Part shown: in pieces, positions 34,868 through 44,330 of the stretch
Position numbering within the stretch: the first letter of the stretch is position 1
Layout: each line of letters opens with the position of its first letter
NCBI RefSeq assembly: GCF_900168055.1
Contig: NZ_FUYS01000009.1
Span: 1 to 64,000, forward strand
Direction of reading: 5' to 3'
Length of the DNA stretch: 64,000 nt
DNA from: Parapedobacter luteus
GTDB taxonomy: Bacteria > Bacteroidota > Bacteroidia > Sphingobacteriales > Sphingobacteriaceae
The notes under the pieces: model-generated
The model's database searches: none
What the model saw: only the letters and a program-made list of their open reading frames with translations
Told to the model about the DNA's origin: nothing
Made by a program: the position numbers and the translations under genes

Positions 34868-37261
34868 ATGATAAAGAATTACATCAAAATCGCTTGGCGC
34901 AACCTTTGGAAAAACAAAAGCGCCACCACCATCAATCTCGTAGGGCTGATCACAGGAATGAGCTGCTGCCTGCTCATGGTGCTCTACATCCAGCATGAGT
35001 TGAGCTACGACAAATTTCAGGAGAATGGCGACCGCATAGCCCGCGTCATTATGGAATACCGCATCGGCGACACCGAGCCACGCAAGGGGAATTATACCAG
35101 TACGAAGGTGTTACCGGCCTTTAAACGGCAATTTCCGGAAGTGGAAAGCGGTGTCCGGATGTCCGGCGGCAACGCGCTGGTCAAGGTCAGCGATGATTTA
35201 TACAATGAAACCCGCTTTCTTTTTGCCGATTCCACCTTTTTTTCCGTGTTTTCGTCCTTCCCGCTCAAGGAAGGGACGCCCGAAGATGTTTTGAATGCAC
35301 CGAACAAGGTGGTGCTTTCAGCCGCTACGGCCAAGCGCTATTTTAAAGACGCGGATCCTGTGGGAAAGACTATTCAGGTGGGCCCCAGCCAAATGGATTA
35401 CCTGGTCTCGGGCGTGGCCGAAGATTGCCCTTCTAATTCGCAGATTAAGTTTGACTTTCTGGCCTCCTTTTCCAGCCTTGGCCCGGCGCAGGAGGAAACG
35501 TATTGGAATGCCAATTATACCACTTACCTGCTCCTGAACGATCCATCGTCCTTCGTCCCGCTTCAGCAGAAGATCAGTGCATTTATGAAACAGGAGATGG
35601 CCAGCGAGACAAGCGTTTCCCTCAATTTCGAACTGGAGCCCTATACGCGCGTCCATCTCTACTCGCCACATGATGGTTTTGAACCCACTAGCAACATCAT
35701 GTACTTGTATATCGCTGGCGGTGTCGTATTGCTTATTTTATTGATTGCCTGCTTTACCTACATCAACCTGAGCACAGCACGTTCGCTGGAACGGGCGAAG
35801 GAGGTCGGTATACGTAAAGTAGCCGGAGCTTACCGACACCAGCTGTTCGGCCAATTTATCGGAGAGTCTGCCTTACTGACAACCCTGGCATTGCTGCTGA
35901 GCATCGGCGTCGTAGGATTGGCTTTGCCGGCATTCAATGCGCTTGCCGGCAGAAGCCTCGCGTTTACCGCATTGTTCCAGCCTGCGATCATAGCGAGCAT
36001 GGTGGCCATGGTACTTTGTATTTCGCTCTTGGCGGGAAGCTATCCGGCATTCGTGCTTTCCGGCTTCCAATCCATCCGGGTGCTGAAGGGTGCATTCCAC
36101 CGTACCGGCTCAGGTGTGTGGCTCAAGCAGTCGTTGATTGTCTTCCAGTTTGTGATTTCGGTATTCCTGATTATTGCCACCCTCATCATGCAGGGACAGC
36201 TGCAGTATATTCAACAGAAAAAACTTGGCTATGACCGCGAGCATGTGGTCATCCTGCGCGCTGACCAGAAAATACTGGAGAAAATGGAGTTGGTCAAGGC
36301 CGAGCTCAAACAGCATCCCAATGTGCTGGCCACTTCGTTTGCTTACGAAACACCGGTCAACATTCGCGGAGGTTATTCCATGTACAGCGGCAACATGACG
36401 CCTGAGCAGGCCGTCGCCGTAACGGCCAACCCAATTGACGAGGAATACATACGGGCCACCGGCCTGGAGCTGATAGCCGGGGAAGACCTTACCATGCAGG
36501 ATATAAAAGACGCCGCTCCGAAGGATGATTCCAAAAGTTATTTCCATTACATCCTCAATGAATCGGCCGCCCGGCAAATGGGCTGGTCGGCAGAAGAAGC
36601 CATCGGTAAGCGGCTTTTCCTCGATCCGTCCCGACCGGGGGAAGTAAAGGGCGTGGTACGGGATTTCCATTTTGCTTCGTTGCATACACCCATTGAACCG
36701 TTGGTGTTGTTTCCCGGCGGCTGGTCCAATACGCTGATCATTAAGACCACGGGCAACAACCTGGCAGGTACCCTTTCGTTTTTGGAAGCCAAGTGGCGCG
36801 AGCTTGCTCCACACCGGCCATTTAGCTATCAGTTTATGGATGAGGCATACACCAATCTTTACGCAAGCGAACTGCGTATTGGCAAGGTTTTCCAAACGTT
36901 TGCCCTCATTACGATTTTATTGGCCTGCTTGGGGCTGTTTGGGCTTTCTGCCTATACCGTGCAACAGAAGCGGAAGGAGATCGGCATCCGCAAGGTACTG
37001 GGTGCATCGGTGTCGGGCATCGTGGCACTGCTGTCCAAGGACTTCGTCAAGCTGGTATTGATAGCCGTGATCATTGCTTCGCCCATCGCGTGGTGGGCAA
37101 TGAACAATTGGCTGGAGGATTTTGCCTATCGGATCGACATCGCCTGGTGGATGTTTGGCATCGCAGGGATACTGGCTGTGGGCATTGCCTTGTTTACGAT
37201 TAGCTGGCAGGCGGTGCAGGCTGCAACCTCGAATCCGGTGGATAGTCTGAGGGATGAATAG
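34868..37261 (+). CDS. FtsX/MacB-type ABC permease
   Basis: The 797-residue paralogue begins MIKNYIKIAWRNLWKNKSAT. Its first coupling motif, RAKEVGIRKVAGAYRHQ near 308, is nearly the same as in the ATPase-coupled permease at 14944, so these may be sister copies. The second motif is RKEIGIRKVLGASVSG near 702. The second periplasmic domain is longer than usual around QDIKDAAPKDDSKS and carries VKGVVRDFHF. It ends NPVDSLRDE. A degraded hairpin repeat and a deleted permease follow. Confidence 0.92.
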   Translation: MIKNYIKIAWRNLWKNKSATTINLVGLITGMSCCLLMVLYIQHELSYDKFQENGDRIARVIMEYRIGDTEPRKGNYTSTKVLPAFKRQFPEVESGVRMSGGNALVKVSDDLYNETRFLFADSTFFSVFSSFPLKEGTPEDVLNAPNKVVLSAATAKRYFKDADPVGKTIQVGPSQMDYLVSGVAEDCPSNSQIKFDFLASFSSLGPAQEETYWNANYTTYLLLNDPSSFVPLQQKISAFMKQEMASETSVSLNFELEPYTRVHLYSPHDGFEPTSNIMYLYIAGGVVLLILLIACFTYINLSTARSLERAKEVGIRKVAGAYRHQLFGQFIGESALLTTLALLLSIGVVGLALPAFNALAGRSLAFTALFQPAIIASMVAMVLCISLLAGSYPAFVLSGFQSIRVLKGAFHRTGSGVWLKQSLIVFQFVISVFLIIATLIMQGQLQYIQQKKLGYDREHVVILRADQKILEKMELVKAELKQHPNVLATSFAYETPVNIRGGYSMYSGNMTPEQAVAVTANPIDEEYIRATGLELIAGEDLTMQDIKDAAPKDDSKSYFHYILNESAARQMGWSAEEAIGKRLFLDPSRPGEVKGVVRDFHFASLHTPIEPLVLFPGGWSNTLIIKTTGNNLAGTLSFLEAKWRELAPHRPFSYQFMDEAYTNLYASELRIGKVFQTFALITILLACLGLFGLSAYTVQQKRKEIGIRKVLGASVSGIVALLSKDFVKLVLIAVIIASPIAWWAMNNWLEDFAYRIDIAWWMFGIAGILAVGIALFTISWQAVQAATSNPVDSLRDE

Positions 37262-37425
37262 TGTTTTAAGCACATTGCAGCCACGACTGGATCCGTGGCG
37301 CTTCGCTAACTCCCCCAGGCCCTGGCTGCAACGGGCTAAAACCGTAGAGGGAAAGGGAACGACGGGATCAGTGGCGCTTCCACTAACTCTCCCAGGCCCT
37401 TGCTGCAACGGGCAAAAACAGCGGG
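37262..37425. repeat. Degraded intergenic hairpin repeat
   Basis: This is a diverged copy of the element at 26644 and 29392: it keeps CATTGCAGCCA, CTGGATCCGTGGCGCT, CCAGGCCCTGGCTGCAACGGG and a second partial unit with CCAGGCCCTTGCTGCAACGGG. Several bases of the outer arms are lost. It lies between the permease at 34868 and the pseudogene at 37502. Confidence 0.6.
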
Positions 37426-37501
37426 GATGGAAGGAGGAGTTTGGAACGAGTAATGTCAGTGAAGTGTTTTTCGGCAGTAAGGTACAAAGCGAAAGAAAAA
37501 A

Positions 37502-37887
37502 ATGATAAAGAACTATTTTAAAACTGCGTGGCGAAATCTTTGGAAAAACAAGCGCTATTCCGCCACCAATATTGTCGGACTGGCAATGAGCGCAGGGTCA
37601 AAGAGATCGGTATCCGGAAGGTATTGGGCGCTTCGGTCAGCTCGATTGTTGGGCTGCTTTCTGCTTCATTCACGACGCTGGTGCTGATAGCGGCCGTGCT
37701 GGCGTTTCCGGCTGCGTGGTGGCTGATGCACAAGTGGCTGGATAATTTCGCCTACCGGATTGATGTGCCGCTGCATTTGTTTGCGTTGACGGGCCTATTC
37801 ACACTATACAGCATGCTTGCCGTGGTCGGTTTCCGGGCCATCCGTGCGGCACGGGCCAACCCGGTGGAATCGTTGAGGGATGAATGA
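37502..37887 (+). pseudogene. Permease with large internal deletion and frameshift
   Basis: The 5' end reads MIKNYFKTAWRNLWKNKRYS and NIVGLAM in one frame, the normal N-terminus through the start of TM1. At about 37590 the sequence jumps to the C-terminal coupling motif (RVKEIGIRKVLGASVSS) in another frame and continues to NPVESLRDE. About 2 kb of coding sequence is missing and the halves are out of frame. No functional permease can be made, though the C-terminal 90 residues could be translated separately. It lies between two intact copies, as expected from unequal recombination. Confidence 0.9.
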
Positions 37888-37930
37888 GTGGTGAGTGGCC
37901 ATGCGCCGCGGTATAGCTAATGGCTAAAAA

Positions 37931-40318
37931 ATGATAAAGAACTATTTTAAAATCGCTTGGCGAAATATCCTACGTCAACGCACAAACAGCCTCATCCACT
38001 TACTGGGTTTGTCTGTGGGAATGACTGCGGCGTTTTTCATTTTTATGTGGGTGAGCAACGAATACAGCTATGACCGCTATCACGCGGATGCCGGGTGCAT
38101 TTACCGGTTGACGGCTCACGACAAGAAACACCGGACTAACGATGCGCTCACTCCTTATATCTGGGGCGATGAGGTCCTCGGACAGCTGGACGAAGTCGAA
38201 GCGTACACCCGCTTCCGCCCGTTTGTATGGCCCAACATCGCCCGCGGAGACGAACTTTTCAAAGAAAATGCCGCCGTTTATGTAGATGCACATTGGTTTG
38301 GCTTTTTTCAGTACGATTTCCTGGCTGGTAGTGCTGCCTCATTCAATGCGCAACCGCATAGCCTTATTCTTACAGCATCGGCGGCGCGCAAGTATTTGGG
38401 CACAACGGAAGCAGCGGTCGGCCAGACCTTGCTGGTCAATGACGTGCCCTACACCGTACAGGGCGTGGTAAAGGATGCGCCCACTAATTCCAGCTTCCGC
38501 TATGACCTGTACATGCCTGTGGCGGCACGGCACACCGATAGGCATTGGCGTGCATGGGATCTGGAACACCGTCGTGATGGCAACATCTATTGCACCTTTG
38601 TGAAACTATCTGCGAAGGTACCCCCCGAAAATTTGGCGCGCAAGGTAACGGCGATGGCACCGGGAACATGGGCGGAGCGATATGCATTGAGCTTGCTCCC
38701 ACTGAAAGACATGCACTTTGAGGACGGGACAGGCCGCATAGAGCTACAGCAAGGCAACCGACAGATGACCAACATATTGCTTTTGCTGGGCATCGTGCTC
38801 TTGATGGTGGCAAGTATCAACTATGTGAACCTCACCACTGCCCAAGCCACCATCCGTGCCAGGGAGGTTGGCATCAAGAAAATCGTTGGGGCCGGGCGGT
38901 GGCATCTGTTTATGCAGTTCGTGGCTGAAACCTTATTGGTTGGAGGCCTCGCGCTGTTTGCTGCGCTGGTGATGACCTGGGCGCTTCTGCCTTTTTTCAA
39001 TCGAATCACCGGATTGCAATTCGTTCTGTCCATCCTCGACCCGTTGCTGTGGATGCTGTATGGCGGCACCTTACTGGCCACGCTGTCAATGGCGAGCATC
39101 TATCCGGCATTGATGCTGTCAGCATTCAGGCCCCTGGCGACCCTACGGGGGAATAGTTTGGGCTCGCTGAAGGGGAACGCCTTGCGCAAGGCACTGGTTG
39201 TTGCGCAGTTTTCCATCGCTATAGCACTGATGGTGAGCACACTGGTGATCTACCAGCAAATGCGATTTATCGACAAGCAGTATGACCACTACGACAAAAC
39301 GCAGGTCTTTTCCTTCCTCTTCCAAAGAGGAGGCAATATGGGGCCGTCCGAAAAATGGAGCCTCTTCGAAAACATCCGTCAGGAACTGCTTAGCCACAGC
39401 AGCATCGCGGACGCGGCCATCAGTTCGGGGAATGACATCGTGAACATGCGCAACACTTGGAGTGGCTTTGACTGGGATGGCCGGGATGAAAACCGAGTAT
39501 ACGACATCACATTTTTCCAAATAGGATCGACATTGGACAAGTTTTACCAATTGTCGCTAAAAGCGGGAAGATGGTTCCTTCCGGACAGTCCGGAAGATGC
39601 GCGCAACTTCGTGCTTAATGAAACCGCTGTACGCCAGTTGGGTATCAGGGAACCGATTATCGGACAGCGTTTTTCACTGGACAACGATACGGGGACAGTG
39701 ATCGGCGTGGTGGCGGATTTCCACTACATGAGCGCCCGCGAAAAAATCGGTCCCGCCGTATTCGGAAACAACCCGTTCTATGCCAATGCTTTTGCGGTAA
39801 AGAGCGCTCCGGGGCGGCAGGCCGACGCTATCGCCGCGGCCGAAACGGTCTTCAAACGACACTTGCCCAACCAACCCTTTGACTACCATTTTGTAAGCGA
39901 GGAGTTTGAACAGGTATACCGGGAGGACTTCAAGGCCGCAACGTTGATCTCCGGTTTTTCACTGCTGGCTATCTTCGTATCGTGCCTTGGCCTATATGGC
40001 TTGGCACTGTTCAGTGCCGAACGGCGGCATAAAGAGATCGGCATCCGCAAGGTGCTGGGTGCATCGGTGTCAGGCATTGTGGGTCTACTGTCAAAAGACT
40101 TTGTCAAACTCGTGCTGATAGCCGTGGTCATTGCTTCGCCCATCGCGTGGTGGGCGATGAATAATTGGCTGGAAGATTTCGCCTACCGCATCGAGATGGA
40201 ATGGTGGATGTTTGCGGCCGCGGGCTTGGTGGCCGTAGTCATTGCGCTACTCACGGTAAGCTGGCAAGCGATACGGGCGGCCGTGGCCAATCCGGTGGAG
40301 TCGCTGCGGGATGAGTGA
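37931..40318 (+). CDS. FtsX/MacB-type ABC permease
   Basis: The 795-residue paralogue begins [20 protein letters not shown]. The first coupling motif is RAREVGIKKIVGAGRWH near 307, with a Lys-Lys variant not seen in other copies; the second is HKEIGIRKVLGASVSG near 699. The second periplasmic domain has VIGVVADFHYMSA. It begins 43 bp after the deleted permease and ends NPVESLRDE. The next permease follows after 49 bp, so the two are probably co-transcribed. Confidence 0.92.
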   Translation: MIKNYFKIAWRNILRQRTNSLIHLLGLSVGMTAAFFIFMWVSNEYSYDRYHADAGCIYRLTAHDKKHRTNDALTPYIWGDEVLGQLDEVEAYTRFRPFVWPNIARGDELFKENAAVYVDAHWFGFFQYDFLAGSAASFNAQPHSLILTASAARKYLGTTEAAVGQTLLVNDVPYTVQGVVKDAPTNSSFRYDLYMPVAARHTDRHWRAWDLEHRRDGNIYCTFVKLSAKVPPENLARKVTAMAPGTWAERYALSLLPLKDMHFEDGTGRIELQQGNRQMTNILLLLGIVLLMVASINYVNLTTAQATIRAREVGIKKIVGAGRWHLFMQFVAETLLVGGLALFAALVMTWALLPFFNRITGLQFVLSILDPLLWMLYGGTLLATLSMASIYPALMLSAFRPLATLRGNSLGSLKGNALRKALVVAQFSIAIALMVSTLVIYQQMRFIDKQYDHYDKTQVFSFLFQRGGNMGPSEKWSLFENIRQELLSHSSIADAAISSGNDIVNMRNTWSGFDWDGRDENRVYDITFFQIGSTLDKFYQLSLKAGRWFLPDSPEDARNFVLNETAVRQLGIREPIIGQRFSLDNDTGTVIGVVADFHYMSAREKIGPAVFGNNPFYANAFAVKSAPGRQADAIAAAETVFKRHLPNQPFDYHFVSEEFEQVYREDFKAATLISGFSLLAIFVSCLGLYGLALFSAERRHKEIGIRKVLGASVSGIVGLLSKDFVKLVLIAVVIASPIAWWAMNNWLEDFAYRIEMEWWMFAAAGLVAVVIALLTVSWQAIRAAVANPVESLRDE

Positions 40319-40367
40319 TCCTGCGGACGGATAAGCTACTAAGCAGGATGTACCTAACTACTAAAAA

Positions 40368-42827
40368 ATGATAAAAACCTATCTTAAAACCGCTTGGCGC
40401 ACGATGGTCAAAGACCGGATCTACGCCACCATCAACGTTTTGGGGCTCACCATCGGGCTATGCGCCTGTATGTTGGTGGGAACCGTCGTGCTGGATGACC
40501 TTTCCTATGACAAATTCTGGACGAACAAGAATGAGTTATACCGCATCATCACTGTAGATACCGCCTCGGGCATGGAAGGCAGAAATGCCTCGGCCTATGC
40601 TAATCTTGGCAATGAGCTAAAGAACAACTTCCCCGAAGTGGTGGGTGCAGCCTCCGTGAGCCCGTCGGGAACGCTCCTGCTCCGCAAGGACAAGGCAGGG
40701 GACGAGACCTTCTCCATAGACGTCATACGGGCTGACACCAACGTCTGGAACATGCTTGACTTCCAGGTGTTAGCCGGAAATCCACAGCAATACGTTGCCG
40801 GCGTAGGCAATCTCGTCATCTCCGAGCACTTCAGGGACAGCTATTTCCCCGACGAAGATCCCGTAGGAAAGACCATCTACAGCCTGAGCACGTATAGTGA
40901 CGAGGCTACCCCCTACCTCATTACGGGAGTCATCGCCAACTTGCCAAACAACTCTTACCTCCGGGCGGATGGCCTCCGCATCACCAAGCCCACCAGCCAC
41001 GAACTCAGCCGCGAAGGCTGGGGCTTTTACGATGAACAGATCCTTCTCATGAAACCGCATACGGACATGGCGGCATTTGCTGAGAAAGCCAACCGCTGGT
41101 ATCGCGACTTCCTCACCGACGCGTCGGCAAGCACCAGGAAGCGGATTCCGGTTTATGAATTCCAATCCATCAAGGACAGCTACCTGCATTCTGATTTCGC
41201 CTTCCAGCGCGTCAAAGGCAGCTTCAGCAACATTTATATTTTTTCTATCGTAGCAGCGTTATTGCTGGCTATCGCATGCATTAATTTCGTCAACCTGAGT
41301 ACGGCCCGCGCCATCCGGCGGCTCCGCGAAACAGGGGTACGAAAAGTGTTGGGCGCAGCGCGCCGCCAGCTTGTCGCGCAGTTTCTCGTTGAATCACTGC
41401 TGTTCTTCTCCCTATCGACGCTGCTGGCTTGCGGGCTGTACGCACTATCGTATCCATTATTGGAACGATTTATCGGCCATGAGCTTACGGTTGGTTTCTT
41501 GCGTAACGTAACGCTGCTGCTGCTATTGGTCGCCGCGATACTCATCGTCACTGTGATTACCGGCAGCTATCCGGCATGGGTAATGTCAGGCTCCAAAGTC
41601 AGCAACGCACTGCGCAGCAAGCTGGGAAACAAATCCATAACCAATACTTCCGGCGTGCGGAAAACACTCGTCGTTGTGCAATTCAGCATTGCACTGCTGG
41701 TGCTCGTGGGCATGGTTACCGTATGGAAACAGGTACGCTACATGGAGCAGAAAGATCTGGGGTACAGCCCCGCTAACACCGTGGCCACCCAATGGTTTTC
41801 GACAGATGGCAAAGGAGGGGCGCTTAAACAAGCCCTTGCTCAAGTACCCGGTGTGGAGCAGGTAGCCCTCGTTGGCTGGATACCCACGCAAGGTTCGGGC
41901 AACATGAAAAAACGCCTCGCCCATCCTGAACGGCCGGACGAGCGGGTTGAAGTCAGTTTCATCACCGGTGATGCCGATTTACCCCGCGTATTGGAATTCC
42001 AGCTTAAAAATGGGCGGCTGTTTGACCATCGTGAGGAGGGCTCCGGTTTTACACTGGACATGCTAAGCGAAGGTGAATCCGAAGCGGAACGACAGCAATA
42101 TGCGCTGATGGCTAAATCACTGATCACGGCCAGCACGGCAAAATTATTTGGCATAACCGAAGCCGATATGGGACGTCCCAACACAACATTAGGCATCACA
42201 CCGGTGGGCATTATCGCAGATTTCCACAGCATATCCCTGCACGAACCGATCACGCCAACGGTCATTGTCGCTGAAGATAACCTCCGGCAGGCAGCTTTGT
42301 TGATCAACGTGCAACAGGGACGCGAACGGGACGCCATGCAAAGCATCAGCAAAGTTTGGAAAGCTATTTACCCAAACCGACCGCCGCTGCAACCGGACTG
42401 GCTGGACGACCTGGTCGCCAAGCAATATGAAAAGGAAGCGAAACAAGGGCAGTTATTTACCTTCTTCAGCGCACTCACCCTGTTTTTGGCAACCCTGGGC
42501 GTATTTGGCCTCGTGGTGCACGCCACCGAGCAACGCGTCAAGGAAATTGGCGTCCGCAAGGTGCTGGGCGCTTCGGTGATGAGCATTGTCCGTCTGTTTT
42601 CAATAGACTACGTAAAGTTGGTAGGCGTCGCGTTACTGGTAGCCTCCCCCATCGCGTGGTGGGCCATGAATACGTGGCTGGAGGATTTCGCTTACCGAAT
42701 CGAGATGGAATGGTGGATGTTTGCGGCGGCGGGCTTGGCGGCCGTGGTCATTGCCCTGCTCACGGTAAGCGGACAGGCCATCCGGGCGGCCCTGGCCAAC
42801 CCGGTGGATTCGCTGCGGGATGAGTGA
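40368..42827 (+). CDS. FtsX/MacB-type ABC permease
   Basis: At 819 residues this is the longest copy. It begins MIKTYLKTAWRTMVKDRIYA, closely matching the partial permease at 63424 (MIKHHLKTAWRTMVKDKTYA), so the two form a subgroup separated by over 20 kb. Coupling motifs are [16 protein letters not shown] near 314 and [16 protein letters not shown] near 722. The second periplasmic domain is enlarged (residues about 530-600) and its closing element reads PVGIIADFHSISL. It ends NPVDSLRDE and is the last permease of the main array. Confidence 0.92.
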   Translation: MIKTYLKTAWRTMVKDRIYATINVLGLTIGLCACMLVGTVVLDDLSYDKFWTNKNELYRIITVDTASGMEGRNASAYANLGNELKNNFPEVVGAASVSPSGTLLLRKDKAGDETFSIDVIRADTNVWNMLDFQVLAGNPQQYVAGVGNLVISEHFRDSYFPDEDPVGKTIYSLSTYSDEATPYLITGVIANLPNNSYLRADGLRITKPTSHELSREGWGFYDEQILLMKPHTDMAAFAEKANRWYRDFLTDASASTRKRIPVYEFQSIKDSYLHSDFAFQRVKGSFSNIYIFSIVAALLLAIACINFVNLSTARAIRRLRETGVRKVLGAARRQLVAQFLVESLLFFSLSTLLACGLYALSYPLLERFIGHELTVGFLRNVTLLLLLVAAILIVTVITGSYPAWVMSGSKVSNALRSKLGNKSITNTSGVRKTLVVVQFSIALLVLVGMVTVWKQVRYMEQKDLGYSPANTVATQWFSTDGKGGALKQALAQVPGVEQVALVGWIPTQGSGNMKKRLAHPERPDERVEVSFITGDADLPRVLEFQLKNGRLFDHREEGSGFTLDMLSEGESEAERQQYALMAKSLITASTAKLFGITEADMGRPNTTLGITPVGIIADFHSISLHEPITPTVIVAEDNLRQAALLINVQQGRERDAMQSISKVWKAIYPNRPPLQPDWLDDLVAKQYEKEAKQGQLFTFFSALTLFLATLGVFGLVVHATEQRVKEIGVRKVLGASVMSIVRLFSIDYVKLVGVALLVASPIAWWAMNTWLEDFAYRIEMEWWMFAAAGLAAVVIALLTVSGQAIRAALANPVDSLRDE

Positions 42828-42908
42828 GGCATGACGTTTCGACGGCTATCCTCCTGATGCCACTAAAGCAAAACCTTTACGCGGCAGTGCTGTTATCCTT
42901 TCCTGTAC

Positions 42909-44270
42909 ATGAAAGGACAATACGCTCAGCAGAACATACTTCGCAACGACGTGCACGACCCGCCGACGGGCAAAGGAAAGGCCAAAATGCTCGGGCCGGG
43001 AATCATCTGGATGGTTTCGTCCATCGGCACCGGACAAATCCTTTTTACACCGCGCATCGCCGCACGGTACGAATATTCATTGCTCTGGATGTCTATCCTG
43101 GTTGCTGTAGCGCTCTTCTTCATCATCCGGGAAGTCGGGCGGTTTACCGTGGTGAGCGGCAGAAGCATTACGAATGGGCTGCAAGATCTCCCCAGGGGGA
43201 ACAAATGGGGAATCTGGTTGATGAACGTGCCGCAGCTGGCCTTGGTGCCTTTGGTTGTCGCCGGAGCGGCTGCGCTGCTGGGGAGCGTATTAGCCATGAT
43301 ATGGGAAACGGATATCATGGTTTATGCGCTTATTTTTATCATCGGCTGCGGTCTATTGGTATTAAGCGGCTCATACTCGGCGGTAGAAAAGGGAGCGATA
43401 ATCCTCGCAGCCCTGCTGATAGTCATTTCAGCAGTCACCGCCATCCGCGTATTGTCATCGCCCGGCGACTTGGCAGCCGGATTGGGCCCCTCGATCCCGG
43501 ACGATTTTGAAATGACCTTCGTCATGCCGTGGGTGGGATTCTTTTTAGCCGGAGCCTCGGGCATCTTATGGTATTCTTATTGGGTAGGGGACAAAGAATT
43601 CGGGGGCACGCCCAACGACCGCTCAGAGACGGTCGAGGTCAACGAAGACGTGGATGATGACCGGGAAAAATTGGCGAAAGTAACGCTATGGATGCGATCG
43701 CTTGGCCTCACCAGCGGAACCGGGATCCTGTTGGGCACCTTGGTAAACGTCGCTTTCATGATATTGGGTGCCGAATTGCTCGCCAGCGAGGATGACCTTC
43801 CCGAAGGGGCGGATGTCGTTGAAAAACTTACGCAGTCGCTCGAAGGCGTCTGGGGCCCGGCAGGCTATTGGGCCTTTTTGGTCTGCGTTGCCATAGCGCT
43901 GGGCAGCAGCATTCTTGCCAATCAGGATGGTGGTGGAAGGATGTTTTCCGATGCAGCCCGTTTGCTTTTCCAACGGCCGAACAACTACCTTTCCAACCGT
44001 AATAACGTCAGTAAATTTTTCATTGTCACCGTCGGCATGGTGATACCTTTGCTGATTTACATCATTGAACGCGACCCGGTAAAAATCCTCTCGCTTGCCG
44101 GAATCATCTCCGCGATACAGATTCCGGTCATTGTCTTTTTCACCTTTTACCTCAACAAAAAGCTGCTTCCTAAAATCTGCCAGCCCAGTGCACTGTCATC
44201 CGGTATCCTCCTATGCGCCGGACTCTTTTACAGTGCGCTTGCCATCATCCAGGTGGTTGACTTCTTTTAG
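42909..44270 (+). CDS. Nramp-family-like transporter with altered metal sites
   Basis: The 453-residue protein has about eleven membrane segments and aligns with the Nramp fold: GPGIIWMVSS opens TM1 and ARYEYSLLW follows, as in MntH. The canonical TM1 metal motif DPGN is replaced by GTGQ (40-43), and the TM6 motif MPH by ILW within GASGILWYSYW (215-225). Both metal-binding sites of classical Nramp manganese/iron carriers are thus missing. An acidic loop (about 236-252) is unusual. Similar Nramp-like proteins with degenerate sites exist in other bacteria and are of unknown substrate. It starts 81 bp after the permease array and is not obviously part of it. Confidence 0.8.
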   Translation: MKGQYAQQNILRNDVHDPPTGKGKAKMLGPGIIWMVSSIGTGQILFTPRIAARYEYSLLWMSILVAVALFFIIREVGRFTVVSGRSITNGLQDLPRGNKWGIWLMNVPQLALVPLVVAGAAALLGSVLAMIWETDIMVYALIFIIGCGLLVLSGSYSAVEKGAIILAALLIVISAVTAIRVLSSPGDLAAGLGPSIPDDFEMTFVMPWVGFFLAGASGILWYSYWVGDKEFGGTPNDRSETVEVNEDVDDDREKLAKVTLWMRSLGLTSGTGILLGTLVNVAFMILGAELLASEDDLPEGADVVEKLTQSLEGVWGPAGYWAFLVCVAIALGSSILANQDGGGRMFSDAARLLFQRPNNYLSNRNNVSKFFIVTVGMVIPLLIYIIERDPVKILSLAGIISAIQIPVIVFFTFYLNKKLLPKICQPSALSSGILLCAGLFYSALAIIQVVDFF

Positions 44271-44330
44271 CAGCCAAACCAGCCGTATGTTCGTGTATTT
44301 TTTTATTTTAGTAAATAAAATCGGAAATAC

